This document shows, one piece after another, positions 1-12,254 of a stretch of 64,000 bases of DNA. The notes beneath the pieces are model-generated. The model saw nothing but the letters and a program-made list of their open reading frames with translations. It made no database searches and was not told where the DNA came from. Both the position numbers and the translations under genes were made by a program. Every line of letters starts with the position of its first letter. Positions within the stretch are counted from its first letter, which is position 1. Origin of the DNA: Phallus indusiatus (taxonomy: Eukaryota > Basidiomycota > Agaricomycetes > Phallales > Phallaceae); contig JAQFWX010000003.1 in the NCBI GenBank assembly GCA_027605045.1, positions 1,860,001-1,924,000 of the forward strand. The letters are read 5' to 3'.

Positions 1-82
1 TATAATATGGGCGGCCAAGAACATAATCAGAAGCAAATACGAACAGCTGATTGGAATTTGATAGGAACAAAACCTCGTGGTA

Positions 83-1220
83 CATCAGTAATCTGGGCAA
101 GTGTGCATGGACGGTCAGGGATGGTCTCAGACGGTTTAGCCGATGAGACAGGCCGGATAGCTTCAGCGAATCTCGCAAATCTCAGACCTGAATAAAAAAG
201 GTATGGACGAGTGGGACCGTTGGGTGTCCGGATTGTCCTATGTTCCCAGACTATCCGAGACCATTGGCAACTTTGAGCCTAATCTGTGGCCGTCCCGTCA
301 GTTCAGAATGCTTGCTCAGACAAAATTATGTTCTTTTGAAGTTATTTTTATTCAATATACGTATATAAGATTACTATTTACAAATATGGTACTAAGCATA
401 AGACAATAAATACACCCTTTGAAAACCTACGCTAACATTCAATTAAAGAATTCAAGAGCTTAAGTGAAAAGGGTAAAACAAGACACACCCATGGATACTG
501 CTCTGTCAAAAGATCTTTTGCTTGGGGACCTGTAACTAGTTCAAAAGAGTGAAAAGAGGATGAATTTTCACATACCGGCAAATAAGCTCGCTCAAAAACA
601 GTGATCATGGGCCGGATAAGTAGACAGCTAGGCGAGCGATTGAGTCAAAGTCCACTTTTAAAACAAGAAAAAAAAAACTCACCCGTCATAAATGGAATAT
701 AGCAACAACCTGCAAATAAAACTATCAATGAGAGGAACAGACATGTGATAGGAGAAATGTTTACCTTTAACTAACTATAGAAAAGAAGAGGAGACGTACA
801 AGATGAAATTGTGCATGTGAGAGAAAGAGAAAGAAACTGTATAGTTCGAAGTAGCGGCGCTCGAAAAACTTATGATGCGCAAACGTGCTTAGTCACGCCG
901 TGAGGCAAAACCGACGAGCCGCGGCGTGCCCTGATTGGTTGCTTGAGTCAACTGTTGCTTTCGTATGGATCAAGCTGGATAAAGGTGTGTGCGCAATTTC
1001 AGTTGAAAAAAGGGTCAAGACAATCAGGACAAACACGTACTTATGAACATTGTAGATTAATGATTTCACATTGGGTCAAATAAACTTTCGAAAAATACTG
1101 AAGTCTCAGTTGGTCCCAGATCGCTCCGGGACTAATTTGAGCATCCGAGACGAAGGGCGAAACGCGGCCCAAATCTGAGATCAGAAGTTAGGCGCCCGCC
1201 GCGAAACCAGATTACTGATG
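83..1220. mobile_element. Non-coding TIR element (MITE-like) with TA target duplication
   Basis: The ends are 14-bp perfect inverted repeats, CATCAGTAATCTGG at 83-96 and its reverse complement at 1207-1220. TA flanks each end (81-82 and 1221-1222). The right arm shows the empty site: the same flanks meet at a single TA near 24949-24950. The 1138-bp interior has no convincing ORF. TA duplication plus short TIRs is typical of Tc1/mariner-related non-autonomous elements; that family assignment is inference. The insertion post-dates the arm duplication. Confidence 0.8.
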
Positions 1221-1779
1221 TAATTAAAAAGCACATACGTACGTGCGTGCGATGTATCGGAAATCGCTTACATATTTCTTGGTCGAGAAAACAATGGTCT
1301 GTAGATTTGATATCCAAGTCGAACAACTCACGATCCCATGTATACTACATGATTCATGAAGGATAGATCAACATCAGAAGCAATGACTACTGGAGGAAAA
1401 GGACAGCCATTCATACATATTTCGGAGAAGTGCTTCGTATGTTTCAGATTTGTTATTTCATCAAAACCCGAAAACCAAACAATCCGAACTCGCTAGGCTT
1501 GTCGCGTGAATAATCAGATATTGATGGGTGCTCATTCTGGCGTCCGCTCAGGCGTTGCCGACCAACACAACTGAAGATCATCCATTTTCGGGCAATACCT
1601 ACTGAACACAGAACCTTCATGGGTGTAGATGCAAACTTAAGGATATGACCTACCAGGCCTAGGCGCCGGGTCACAGGGTGCCAATCGCAGACGCTATGGG
1701 CGTGTAGCGGAAGAAAGGAGTTTGGTGCGCCCAGGGTGTGCTCAACAAAGGTCTTTCTTCACCGCCCGCGCTACTGCAA

Positions 1780-3824
1780 ATGAGCACAATAGTCGAAAAG
1801 CCACCAAGCGAAACTCCACTAGACCCCGAGTTCGAGTCTAAACTAGTCCAAAATGGGGATGATGTTGTCGACGGAGGACGACAAGCGTGGGCAACTGTCA
1901 TTGGAGGGTATGATCTGCAGTTGCCGACCCATATTGTAAATTCACAGACAATCCTCGCTCTATTAGTCTACTAGTTGTCGCAACAACATTCGGCTATGCG
2001 AATAGCTTTGGCGTGTACCAAGATTTTTATACGCAATCCCATACTGCTTCATCCTCTGCAATTAGTTGGATTGGTTCGACACAGCTCTTCTTCCTCCAGG
2101 CAATGGCTCTTCCTGCTGGAAAATTGTTGGACATGGGATACTTTCGTGCCACGACTTTTGCGGGCTCGCTTTTATATACCTTCTCGTCAGTATTTGCCTG
2201 TTCATACAGATCACTGACATGTACTTATCGGTCTTTTAGCCTCTTCATGCTTTCCATATCTCATCCAAACAAATACTATCAGTTGTATCTCTCTCAAGGA
2301 CTCGGAATGGGGATAGGCGCAGGCCTACTTTATGTACCAAGTGTTGCTGTACAAGCACACCACTGGCGTAATCGCCGCGCCCTCGCTATGGGTATTGTGG
2401 CGACAGGTGACATAAATTTGCTCATCGCTTGTAAACCCAATTCACATCTTCGTATAGGCTCGTCCCTTGGCGGGATTATATTTCCAATCATGTTGAACCA
2501 GTTCTTCAAAGGTCATATCGGCTTTCATTGGGGCGTACGCATATCGGCCTTCATTGTACTGGGTATGCTCATAGTGGCCAATCTACTTTGGACCACGTCC
2601 AAAGCCTGATCTCAAAGGTATGATGACAGACATTCCTTATTTATTGGCGATTCTGGGGTAGGGAATAACCAGTTATATTACACGATGAATCATTATTTGT
2701 TAAATAAATTTATTTGCAGGGTTTTCGTCGCTTTCTGGGGTGTTTTCTTCCCTTGTAAGCCCAGCATGTTGCTATATCCTCTACGAAAATTAAGATAATT
2801 ATCCAGATTTCTATCTCCAAATATTCGCAATACTGAAAGGTGTGAATACCCAAGTAGCATTTTATACCGTATGTTGTTCTATACTATTCGGCTACCATTA
2901 CTTGATTTGGTATTGAATAGCTCGCAATAATGAATGCTGGAGCAATTCCCGGTCGAGTGTTAATGAGCATGCTCGCCGATTATATCGGGCCTTTCAATTC
3001 AGCAATCCCGACCGTTGCTGCGTGCGGCATTATGATCTTTTCTTTGTTCGGTATCAAAACTGTCGCCTCGACAGTCATATTCTCAATCATATACGGTTGG
3101 GCGTCTGGCGCATGTAAGTGTGTTAAGTATTGCTTAATCTTTCCTTTTCTGAATGTATTAAAGTTCTGGCACTCTGTGCACCTGCTATTGCAGTGCTTTC
3201 CAAAGACCCAACCGAAGTCGGGTGCGATCGAATTGTATGCTTAAGAGCGCATCACTAATGCTCGGTAATAGTGTAAACCTGCGCGAAAGTTGCGCGAGGA
3301 AGCAGATAAGAGGGTAAAAGAGATAATAGATAGAAACTTCTACGAGAGATACTTTGTAACTACATGAGGGTTTATATAATAAATATGAATGTAGTACAAA
3401 GTCGCGAATAAAGAAAAGTGAAACAAAGGAAGTGAACATAAAGGAAAGGGATGCATAAAGGAACACGGAAATGTGCGAATGCGCACAAAGGAAGCTAAAT
3501 ATATCTCGAGGAAGACAAACGAACGGATGACGTTACTTCCGCTGTACACGGGTACCGACCCTTACAATAGGATCCGATTTGGGATTGCCTTCTTTCTCGC
3601 TTCTTTCGGGGTTCTCATGGGTAATCCCGTCATCGGGGCTCTTCTTGGGAATACTTTCTTCTGGGATCGGGCGTTAATCTGGAGTGGAGTATGCAAACCT
3701 AAATCGAGAACAGGCTTGGTTGCTAACGGCTTACATTATCTAGGTTTCAATTTTTGCCGGAGTCGCATTCTTATTGTTAACTCGGGAAATCCTCGTGAGA
3801 CGTAAAGGATCGCAATTAATCTGA
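1780..3824 (+). pseudogene. MFS (MCT-like) transporter, left-arm copy, frameshifted
   Basis: This is a near-identical copy of the transporter at 22613-24373 (minus), with the same exon-intron layout. Exon 1 starts at ATG 1780 and the first intron is 1908-1966. Near 2588 the copy lacks 23 bp that are present in the right arm, just after the residues VANLL. The deletion shifts the frame and gives a stop within a few codons. Downstream exons, including the one starting MNAGAIPGR, are still open. The short intron before the exon reading FGIAFFLASFG contains an extra 295-bp insert (3271-3565). The original protein was a membrane transporter of the monocarboxylate-porter type. A truncated product is possible but could not transport. 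Confidence 0.85.
3271..3565. mobile_element. About 295-bp insertion inside an intron of the left MFS copy
   Basis: In the right arm the intron is about 50 nt and runs from the donor after codons for EVG to TAATAG. In the left arm the same intron is interrupted by about 295 bp, with AATA on both sides (3267-3270 and 3566-3569), which suggests a 4-bp target duplication. The insert starts GTGTAAACC and ends GACCCTTAC, so terminal repeats are weak at best. It has no coding potential that I can defend. The element class is unknown. Confidence 0.6.
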
Positions 3825-4524
3825 AGCCGGATTTCTGTAAATTTTGGCCGAAGTTCGAGGCTAGCCTGTGTCATTCATTAGCTATTCCTTTACTGTTTTT
3901 TAATCTGTTTATATGCTTCAAGTTTGCAAATACGTCTTCGCATCCTATTGTAATTACTGCGCCATTTCACCATTTATGTACCCTAAGCGGCAGTGCGAAT
4001 CAGTCTTTACTTCCGCGCGCTCCGAAAACATTGACCTAGTCATTCATCATGGGACCGTGCGCATGATTATGAATTTCTAATACCCACGTGTAGTCGTATC
4101 GTGATAATTTGGTACATCGATGAGGTTGAAACCTTCAAACCGATCGCGACTTTGAAGTGTGCACCATTGATGCTACATATTTTCAAATTGATACTAAGAG
4201 GAGCCGTGTTGCTGTTGCCGCCAATTTATCCTTGCTTCGAGATTTGGTGATGGGCACGACGTAATTAATGTGACTTCCGGCCTTTTTCCGATCCTCCGTA
4301 TTTCTCGGGCGTTCTTATCGTTAACTTCAGAAGAATCGGTTGATAATGAATGATAATAATTATCTCTAATGTACTATTATCAAATATTCTCGTGCCTTGG
4401 AACGAAAACTTGAGGTTCGCCAAAACCCATCACTTCTTCACTAGTATGAAATTGACCTGTGAAAAATGATGAGGGTCGATATTACAATCGTATCACCGTC
4501 AACTCTTGATTTTTTTAGTTTGCA

Positions 4525-6762
4525 TCATTCATATCCAAGCAAGGCTTGGTGCACCAGCTTCTCCGCCTGTGCATTTCGCCGGAGTACACGACAATGAAAG
4601 GGGCGAAGTGCTCTATTTAATTCGCGCTTATAAGTCCATGCATTGATGTGAAGGTAAATCAAATGTACCTTATATGCCCAATATCGAATTCCATCGGAGG
4701 CAGATATTTCTCACCATTGTCATCCAAAGGAGAAAGAATGTTGAATAACGAAAGGGTGTGAACTACGTTCAGGAATATCGTAGTCTGCGAGAAATGATAC
4801 GCCAGGCAAAACCTTTGGGGTTCAAATATCGTGAGCCGCTTGGGTATACATGATATCGCAGATTATGAACATGGATACCCTACCTTCTCCCCAGCCCCAC
4901 ACAAAATGCAATGTAGGTCGGGTCCATCTCAGCATGGCAAGGGTTGAATCTGTCCGGGTTGAAGGTGTCCGGGTCCTTGAATATAGCAGGATCATGTAGG
5001 ACTGCCCTAAAGTAAATTTCTCATGAAGCACGATAATAAACCGGCAACTTGTTGCCACTAATAGATGTACGGCGTATTTCTTACCAAATATTCGCTATTA
5101 TCCAAGAGCCCTTTGGAATGCCAGTGAGATAACCTTCATACACATCATCTTCGTCTAGACTGTGTGGAACAAGATGTGCCACGGCGTTGAAACGGAAAAG
5201 CTCCTTAACAAGACATCCAATGTAAGGTAACGCGTTGCGATCATCAAGTGTAGCGAGACGTTCGGTGCCTATTACCGCGTCTACCTCCTCTTGTGCGGCT
5301 TAAGTTCTGAATGTCTGGACGCGTAGCCATAATATAAAAGAACATGCGCATAGCGGAAACAATCTATGTATACATGTTGTTAAGAGCATTGCGCCGCGGA
5401 GTAAAGTGATGGTCTACGCTCACGGTGTCGATTCCAGCTATGTAACCATAACCAAAGGAATTGTGATGTATTGTTCTGTTAGTGATTGCTTAATGGGCTG
5501 ACCTGCATATAAACTTCCCGCTGCGCAGATAAGAACGTCGTTATCCTCTTCACGTCTATCTTCGCTGCTATTCTCGAGTAGTTGGTCACGTACGAAGGAG
5601 GGAGACGCGGTGCCCATTTTCTTCGAAAAATAAGGTAAGACTCAGGGCATAAAACTAGAGTGTCAGAGTTTACCAACCATATCCTCTCTGACTTTGTTAA
5701 AAGGTGCTTTGACAAGATCATGAGCAACCTTCCGGGACCTCTTTGCCCAACGCAGGAAACCAGCTCCTGGGAGAAAAGACGGTATAAAACGCACTAACAC
5801 CAGTCATAAACGCATAAGCAATGAAATTTTGGGAATGAATGGTCCTTACACCAAGATAATGAATCAACAAGCCAACGTCCTGGCTCAGTGGCAATGGCAG
5901 TTATCCGCTGAACCTCCTCCGACATCGCGATCCAAGGATCGTTGTAGGATTTGCAATCCAGTCCATAAGCAAGTTTTAAAATGATAGACCCCGCGCTGAT
6001 ACAATAACGAGCTGTCATTTAGTAGCTGTATGGTCTTATTAGATGAAGATGACATGTTATACTTTCGTATGTGCTCTGCGAAATGGTCCGGATCGTCCAA
6101 TAAATTCTGCATCAAACGGTAAGAACACAGAACTTGCATGGGAACGTATTTAGTTAGAACTGGTTGACTCAACCAGCCATGGATTAGCTGTCGAGTTTGT
6201 TTCCATTTAGGTCCGTATTTCATGAAAATGATAGCAGTTTGTTCCCGACCCACAAGCGTGCCCCCCATGACCTACACATATATTAAAATTGTGTCAGAAA
6301 CATGAAATGTTGAGAGTCAATTGACTTAGACTTGTTTACACTGTTTGGTCTAGTGCTGTATTTAGCGGACCTCTTTTCGTAAAGATCTGTGATAGCCTCT
6401 AAAGAATTGAGAATTACGAATTGTCTGCTGAAGACTCGCATATACACCACGGGTCCTGTACGTCATGAGAGTTTCATAACGAGGTTAAGAATGGGATACA
6501 GCTATTAAACACACCATATAACTGTGACCAATCTCGGTAGGTTTTGTACGGCTCTTTGCGGGGTAGCTGGTGAAGATTTCCTAAAAAAAAACTTGGGCTT
6601 CGGTCCTATCGCCGCTTTAGTTTGTTTTACCACGGTCAAATCGTAATGTGTAAGCTGCTGCTAAGCATACCTGGAGGTAAACGACGCCGATGTCTATTAT
6701 TACGGGCTACGAAAACTCCAATTAGAATAACTATTAATCCCAGGAGGTAAAGTCGAATCCAT
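4525..6762 (-). pseudogene. Cytochrome P450, left-arm copy, several frameshifts
   Basis: Copy of the right-arm P450 (19665-21912). Compared with that copy it has lost 5 bp shortly after the start codon, giving an early stop. It has a +1 change in the T-run of exon 2, and a 4-bp insertion in the helix region before the ExxR part, giving an in-frame TAA near 5300. The rest is well conserved, including the exon starting MGGTLVGREQ and the heme-loop residues CVGLGRR. With three independent frame breaks it is not a functional P450. It lies convergent to the left MFS pseudogene, as in the right arm. Confidence 0.85.
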
Positions 6763-7482
6763 CGTTCCAGCGAAGTTTGAATTGGCGCTCGAAATAACTT
6801 TGCCAACTCTACGTGAGATGAATTTCTGAAAGAATTATGAGGCTATAAACTCCTATAAGCTGAGGCTGGTTTGTCAGACGGACCTTGATAGCAAGAAGCT
6901 GGGATTAAACGCTTAGGTGCGGAACTTGCGTTGTCTATTAACCAATCGGCAAATCAATCAGCTGTGATGTAAATGGAACGGTGATTTTCCAATAAACAAT
7001 GAGAAAGAAGGAACTCTTAGGGTGGCGCTTTAAATTCGTATGAAAACTGTCGATTGGAAAATAGAATCGACCGCATCAACCGGACACGCATGAAACATTC
7101 ATTCATTTTCGCCCCTCCCAGTTGAAAGCTAATCTTGCGCACAGATCATTCTCTTTTTTACGCTGTACGAGTTGCCCAGCTATTAGCCTATGAATGAATT
7201 TAGCCGACCACAGCTCTGGCGAAGTTGCGGAGCATCGTAAAATTGAAAATTAAATACAAAATAGCGCCGTGTTGAGTAAATAAACCTAATTTGGTTTATA
7301 AACCCCTTTCGGTTTTTGCGACTTTGCGACAAGCGTTTAGTGAACCGTCGTCTTCATGTCCTTTCATGTCATTCACCACAATCCGATTATTGTTCAGGAA
7401 CGATCAAAAGATAGAAAAAAAAGCACAAAACGTCACTAAAACGTATAAAAACAGGATATCATAGAGTAACTTTAGCCTTCAA
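6763..7482. other. Arm inner end and intergenic DNA
   Basis: 6763-7122 is the upstream region of the dead P450 and is still homologous to 19300-19664. From 7123 the sequence is unique. I see no gene in it. Confidence 0.6.
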
Positions 7483-8191
7483 CTACCAGTCAGTCACTTC
7501 CTTCAGCGTCACGACCGACTGGCCAAAAAGCCTGAACCTCTCGTTCCCCCGCTTCTCTTGCAACCGACTCAAATACACATCATAGTGAAACTCCTTCTCA
7601 TGATCTTATTAGACGTTCTCAGTTCGCCACGCCTCTTTCTGGAACGAGCAACCTTCAATCTCACAGGTTACAACCAATTTCGGCAACCTCACCAGTATAA
7701 TCGCGTCTGCCTCTTTGATATCCCTCATATTTAGGAGGTCCTCTTCGCACTGCGCGTGGATGATCAGATGACGATAACGCTTACGCTTATCCGGTCCGAT
7801 CGTAAATGTCTCACAAATTGATTTTCTTTGTTTTTGAGAATTTATATTGGCAACAGTATCCTGTTCTGCCGTTTTCTTTGTCGGGTACAAAGAATGGATC
7901 CACAGGGTCTGTTGCCGGAGACGGGGGCTCGCTGTCGGACTGTGCGGAGCCAGAAGGGTTTTGCGAAACATGTTACATGGGGTAGCGCGGGAGTATTCTG
8001 CATACGCGCATTGGTCTTACGACGGCGAGGTGGCCTCGGAGTTGGCGCGGTCTGATAGTCTTCCCACTTCCGTTTTGCCCTTGACGGCAAAGGTCTCCCA
8101 AATTGAGAAGGAACACCAAAAGCAGGTGGGTGAGAATTGCCTTGAACAAACTCATAGTCCGTCGAGAAGCTCCGGCCGTGGCCAGTGTTGA
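7483..8191 (-). pseudogene. Degenerate C2H2-like zinc-finger gene
   Basis: On the minus strand, pieces of one protein lie in different frames. First comes a Pro/Ser/Arg-rich segment (PLPSRAKRKWEDYQ, then PTPRPPRRRK). Next is an S/P/D-rich stretch (SDSEPPSPATDPVDP), then a basic segment (IGPDKRKRYRHLIIH), then CEIEGCSF followed by HEKEFH. The Cys pair and His pair fit a C2H2 finger, but two consecutive TAA codons sit between them. After the stops the frame stays open for about 40 codons to TAG at 7483. The layout resembles the intact-looking zinc-finger gene at 32734-34372. I read it as a decaying regulator gene. Alternatives are a mis-resolved intron or stop-codon read-through, both less likely. 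Confidence 0.55.
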
Positions 8192-8666
8192 AATCTACAA
8201 CGACGAATCCGAATCAGATTGTGGCTCGCTGAAAATGAGGATGTTTCAAACTTACTGTTTTGTGTAGAATTGTTGCCAGGATGTTATCCTTAGGTAAACA
8301 TTCGAGGAAAAAAGGATTAGCAAGTTTGTAAGCAAAAGTGAAAAATGAACAATTCACTCTATAATTTCCAGGTGGCATGGATTGCATTTGCTGCGTGTCC
8401 GCCGTATTGCACGGTTAACCATTGGTCAATAATACAGAACTAGCATAAAACATACCATTTGTGGTGGATTTGCTGCTATCATCGGGGCAGCTGCCGGATT
8501 CCACTGCTGAGCATGTATCTCACTATAAACACTAGATGGTGTACCGGGATTATTTTGATTTAGATGAATGGATTCGGAGTACGAAAGGGATGTAACTATA
8601 TTAGTTTATGCAATATGTTTGTTATGAAAGTCCCCTAAGACAAACGAAGTTATTATGCATGTGATA

Positions 8667-9053
8667 TAAAGATGCTTTAGAATCGAAAGTCACTGAATGT
8701 ATCACCCGGTCAAAAAAAATCAGAAGAATAAGGTTGGGTATGTTAAAATATGTGACAGGTTGCGCAGTTTCCCCTATTCGTCCTCAAAACCTACACAGAT
8801 AGATGGCTTGATGATTTGGAGGTGTCGTCTCTATTCTTCTGTCTTCGAATCCTTTTTTGCGATGTCGCTCACTGGTGATAGGGTCGTCCCCTCCAAATCT
8901 CCCAGGAGTTTTATGCATGTGAGATCCGATTTATAGCATCTTGAAACATTTTACCAAACCACACATAAAAGATACTCTGGAATCGAATATCACTGAATGT
9001 ATCATCAAATCAAGTCCGACTCAGTCAGAGGAAAATATCAGAAGAATAAGGTG
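8667..9053. repeat. Imperfect direct repeat spaced by 300 bp
   Basis: GAATCGAAAGTCACTGAATG (from about 8679) recurs as GAATCGAATATCACTGAATG (from about 8979). Each copy is followed by a second shared block, ATCAGAAGAATAAGGT. The second copy borders the 3' end of the uL1m gene. No coding role is seen for the first copy. It looks like a small local duplication. Confidence 0.5.
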
Positions 9054-9056
9054 ATA

Positions 9057-10090
9057 TTATAACACATCAGATATAGTAATACCTGGCCCCTGTTGAGAGC
9101 TCAGTATAACACGACCTATGGCAATATCTAATAACCAAATTATGAATTCTCAAAGTTTTCGTTTCAACGGGCTCACTTACTTTGTTTAATACTTTTGTCG
9201 CCATCGGATTTCTTGATTGCTTTCTTCACAGTATCAACAAAATACCGGATATTCCTAACCACGTTTTCCTCCGGGAAGCTGACCTACAAGACTCTCAGTC
9301 CGATCATTGAAAAAAAGCGGTCGGGAGAGCGAGCTAACTTTTCCTATAGGACTCCTTATAGTACCAGCTTTATCTCCAGCCCACTGAGTACTTCCTTTCA
9401 GCTTCCTAATATACGATCCTGGATCCTCCATAACCGTCCCTCGTCTTTCCGTCGGCATAAGACCCCTCGGTCCAAGAACTCTACCCAATCGTGGTGCAAT
9501 AGCCTTAACCATCGTAGGAGTTGCCAAAATTACGTTTGCCTGATGTCGTCCAGTTAAAACGCCCTCGATAAGATCAATTCCGCCGACGATATCAGCACCC
9601 GCTGCTTTGGCTGCCTCAGCCGCCCGTCCTTCCGCAAAGACTAGTATCCGGTCCTCTTTCGCTGGTTTTGGTGCAAATGGAAGATTTAGACGTCCTCTTG
9701 GAGGGACTGAGCCTCTTCCGAGCATTGTTTTGATGACGAGTTCGTAGGTAGCGGTTGGGCGTGAAATCTCGAAAGCCTATTGGAATAGTTGAATTAGGTT
9801 CGACAAAACACATGAAATGGCGTTACTCTAAGTGTCCTAATAGCATCAACGAGCGACATTTTTTCAGCAGCATAGGCATCTTCTGCTTTCTGAATACGCT
9901 TTAGTTCTCGACGACGTTCCTTGGCTTGCAGTTTCTTTTTTGAGATGACAGGAGGAGCATTATTTTTCTTCTTGTTGCGGGCAAGCGCAGGAGAAGATAA
10001 GGATAGAGACCTTAGACTAGGAAGAGCGAACGGAGCTAGTCCATGTGGACTGAGGAGTAAATGTTGAGACCGTCTGCAAATGGACAGCAT
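9057..10090 (-). CDS. Mitochondrial large-subunit ribosomal protein uL1m
   Basis: L1-family protein of the mitochondrial ribosome large subunit; L1 binds 23S-type rRNA at the L1 stalk. Four exons: 10090-9827, 9776-9339, 9283-9181 and 9115-9057, all with GT..AG introns, giving about 287 residues. The N-terminus is rich in Ser, Arg and Leu without acids, as expected of a mitochondrial presequence, followed by a basic KKKLQAKERRRELKR stretch. Family signatures follow: FEISRPT, DIVGGIDLIEG, GRVLGPRGLMP, and then VEWKGDK-like STQWAGDKAGTIRSP. Exon 3 supplies FPEENVVRNIRYFVD, and the last exon ends SSQQGPGITISDVL. The gene looks intact. It is divergent from the lipase gene at 10746. Confidence 0.93.
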
Positions 10091-10745
10091 GAAGTGTGGA
10101 GCTGAGTTTGAAAATTCGACGCTAACCGCTTTACCGGCAGACCTCGCCGAGAGCCATGCGACTTAGAGCTTTGCTGTATTCCTTGACAACTTTTGAATAT
10201 CAGAATTGAATTAATGGCTAGAACTAAATTCGTTAGTACCAAGTTGGTTCTGATATTTGGGTCAATTATTTCTGGACAAGGTTTTGATTCTTGAAATTCA
10301 CCGGGGCCTAGCTCCTTATCTGCTTCTTATCGTCCATTCAAATTGTACACAAAACTGACATGTTTCAGACTGTGCTTTCCAATGTTCTAGCACTTGATCG
10401 GAGTCGCAGTTGATCGCACTCTCGACCTCGACGACGAATTTCTCCGGCCGGCACCGGACCACATACACCTTGACTAAAGCTAAACGGGAGATCACAAACT
10501 CCGACAATCCGGCAGAGTTTGCGTCAGTCTTTTTCGGCATGTGAAAATCCTGTGTGGGGGAGTTGAATTGCGTAAGCGCCACAAGTCAGACACGCTGACG
10601 AGATGCTCGCACAAAAAGCACCCGCAGGTCTGTGTCTAGTTACTCATCAACAAAAATATCCCTTAAAATATCTCGTCTATCTTTCTCTCGTCTCCGTCGT
10701 TCACGACAGTTTCCTCGTCTCTTTTTTCCTCGGTGTCTCCCTAGA
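10091..10745. other. Divergent promoter region, uL1m and CLD1-like lipase
   Basis: Region between two divergently transcribed housekeeping genes. It holds an 88-codon minus-strand ORF at 10316-10582 with no recognisable domain, which I do not call as a gene. CT-rich tracts lie just before the lipase start. Confidence 0.5.
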
Positions 10746-12254
10746 ATGACTACCCTTCCACCTATGCAAGTTCTCTCAGAGCTTCCACCTGCTCGGGCCA
10801 TTCCCATGACTCTTCGTGAGAGTTTCCGCAGTTGGTGGGCGGTGGGTGAGAAAGAATCTGCGTCTAGTGAAGAGCGACTTCTAAGGTAGCTTGTTTCTTC
10901 TAAACGTATTCGTACTCTTAATTAACATTCCCTAAAACAGACCGTTATCTTTCTATCTTCCCAAAGGTGCACCTTTACCCGACCCAGCACCTCCAGTAAC
11001 AGGTCAATCATCCTTCGTACAACTGTCAAAGCCATCGCACTACATCAACACATTCTCAATACTTCCAACAAATCGAACAAGCCAAACGCCTCCTGCAGTG
11101 CTTTTACATGGTTACGGTGCAGGCCTTGGGTTCTTTTTCCAAAACTTCTCTGCGCTGGGCGATTGGGTCGGACGGAGACATACACCAATTTACGCACTCG
11201 ATTGGCTAGGCATGGGCCGGTCTGCTCGCGTTCCTTTCAAAATCAAGTCCAAGAAGGACGATATACCCGGACGAGTGGCAGCCGCTGAAGGTTTCTTCAT
11301 TGACTCGTTAGAGGAGTGGCGTCAGAAGATGGGAATCGAGCGCATGACACTCGTCGGACACTCGTTAGGGGCTTATCTGAGCGTTGCATATGCTATCAAG
11401 CACCCTGCTCGTGTTGAGCGGCTTGTTCTGTTATCACCCGCTGGTGTACCGCATGATCCAAATACGACCGTTCCGTCGAAGGAAATGGATCCAACCCCCA
11501 ATGCCGGCGAAGTTGATGGAGAAGATGCTATTCAGCCTGCTAGGAGATCCATTTTGTCTCGTATTAGAACACAGCAGAAAGCCGACAAAAGGAGAGAAAG
11601 TGGTCTAGGGCGTCTTTTGATGCACCTTTGGGAAGATGGGTGGAGTCCGTTCCAGGTTGTTCGGTATACTTTGTTCTGGGGACCGTTGTTAGTAGGAAAA
11701 GTAAGAGAGGTCCCTTTTTTCTTCTATCCATGTAGCTTATTCATCTTTTGAAAGTACTCGTCTCGTCGGTTCGCCCATCTAACAGAAGAAGAAACTCGAA
11801 ACATGAACGACTATATCCTCAATATCACTTTAGCAAAAGGATCAGGAGAATATTCTATCTGTAAGTTATCATATCCGATTCCAAAATACTCATTCCAACT
11901 AAATTGACTTTTGCGCAGCCCACATCCTTTCGTTTGGAGCTCATGCTCGTATGCCGCTTGTGGACAGAATATCCGTCCTCAACCAAATACCCGTTACATT
12001 CGTTTACGGCGACCATGATTGGATGGATCCGGAAGGTGGCGCTCAATCTGTAGAAAACCTAAGAGCCGCGGGCAACAGACATGCTAAAACCGTGATCATC
12101 AAAGGGGCGGGACACCATGGTATGCCATTTCATTACCTTGTGCAATTTTCTGTTGGTTCTTACGAGAAAACGAACAGTATATCTCGATAATGCGCCTGCG
12201 GTCAATGAGTTAATAATCAGAGAGCTGGATAAAACTGTTGTTGAGGAGTCGTAG
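10746..12254 (+). CDS. CLD1/ABHD5-type alpha/beta hydrolase (phospholipase)
   Basis: Five exons (10746-10885, 10941-11700, 11755-11860, 11919-12119, 12178-12254) give about 427 residues in a consistent frame. The alpha/beta-hydrolase landmarks are all present. LLHGYGAGLGFF is the oxyanion region, GHSLG holds the nucleophile Ser, YGDHDWMD the acid and GAGHHVYLDN the catalytic His. The large insert between strand 6 and the cap, rich in basic residues, is usual in this family. Fungal members (Cld1 in yeast) deacylate cardiolipin at the inner mitochondrial membrane. Vertebrate ABHD5 has lost the Ser, whereas this protein keeps it, so catalysis is expected. The exact substrate is inferred from the family. 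ATG 10746 is the first ATG in frame; the longer ORF has no upstream ATG. Confidence 0.9.

Larger units (their letters stand above)
1..7122. repeat. Left arm of large inverted duplication
   Basis: Read as reverse complement, this segment matches 19300-25029 along its whole length. It carries an MFS transporter copy and a P450 copy in convergent order. The inner edge is sharp: gcccctcccagt at 7111-7122 pairs with actgggaggggc at 19300-19311, and the sequences diverge beyond. The outer end is cut by the window start, since position 1 pairs with about 25029, so the arm continues to the left. The left arm is longer because it holds two insertions, 83-1220 and 3271-3565. Both left-arm genes are broken, whereas both right-arm genes are open. 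Confidence 0.93.

Noticed and set aside
10316..10582. 88-codon minus ORF in the uL1m/lipase divergent promoter
   Set aside because: No domain, no intron support, and position inside a shared promoter. Composition is not clearly protein-like.
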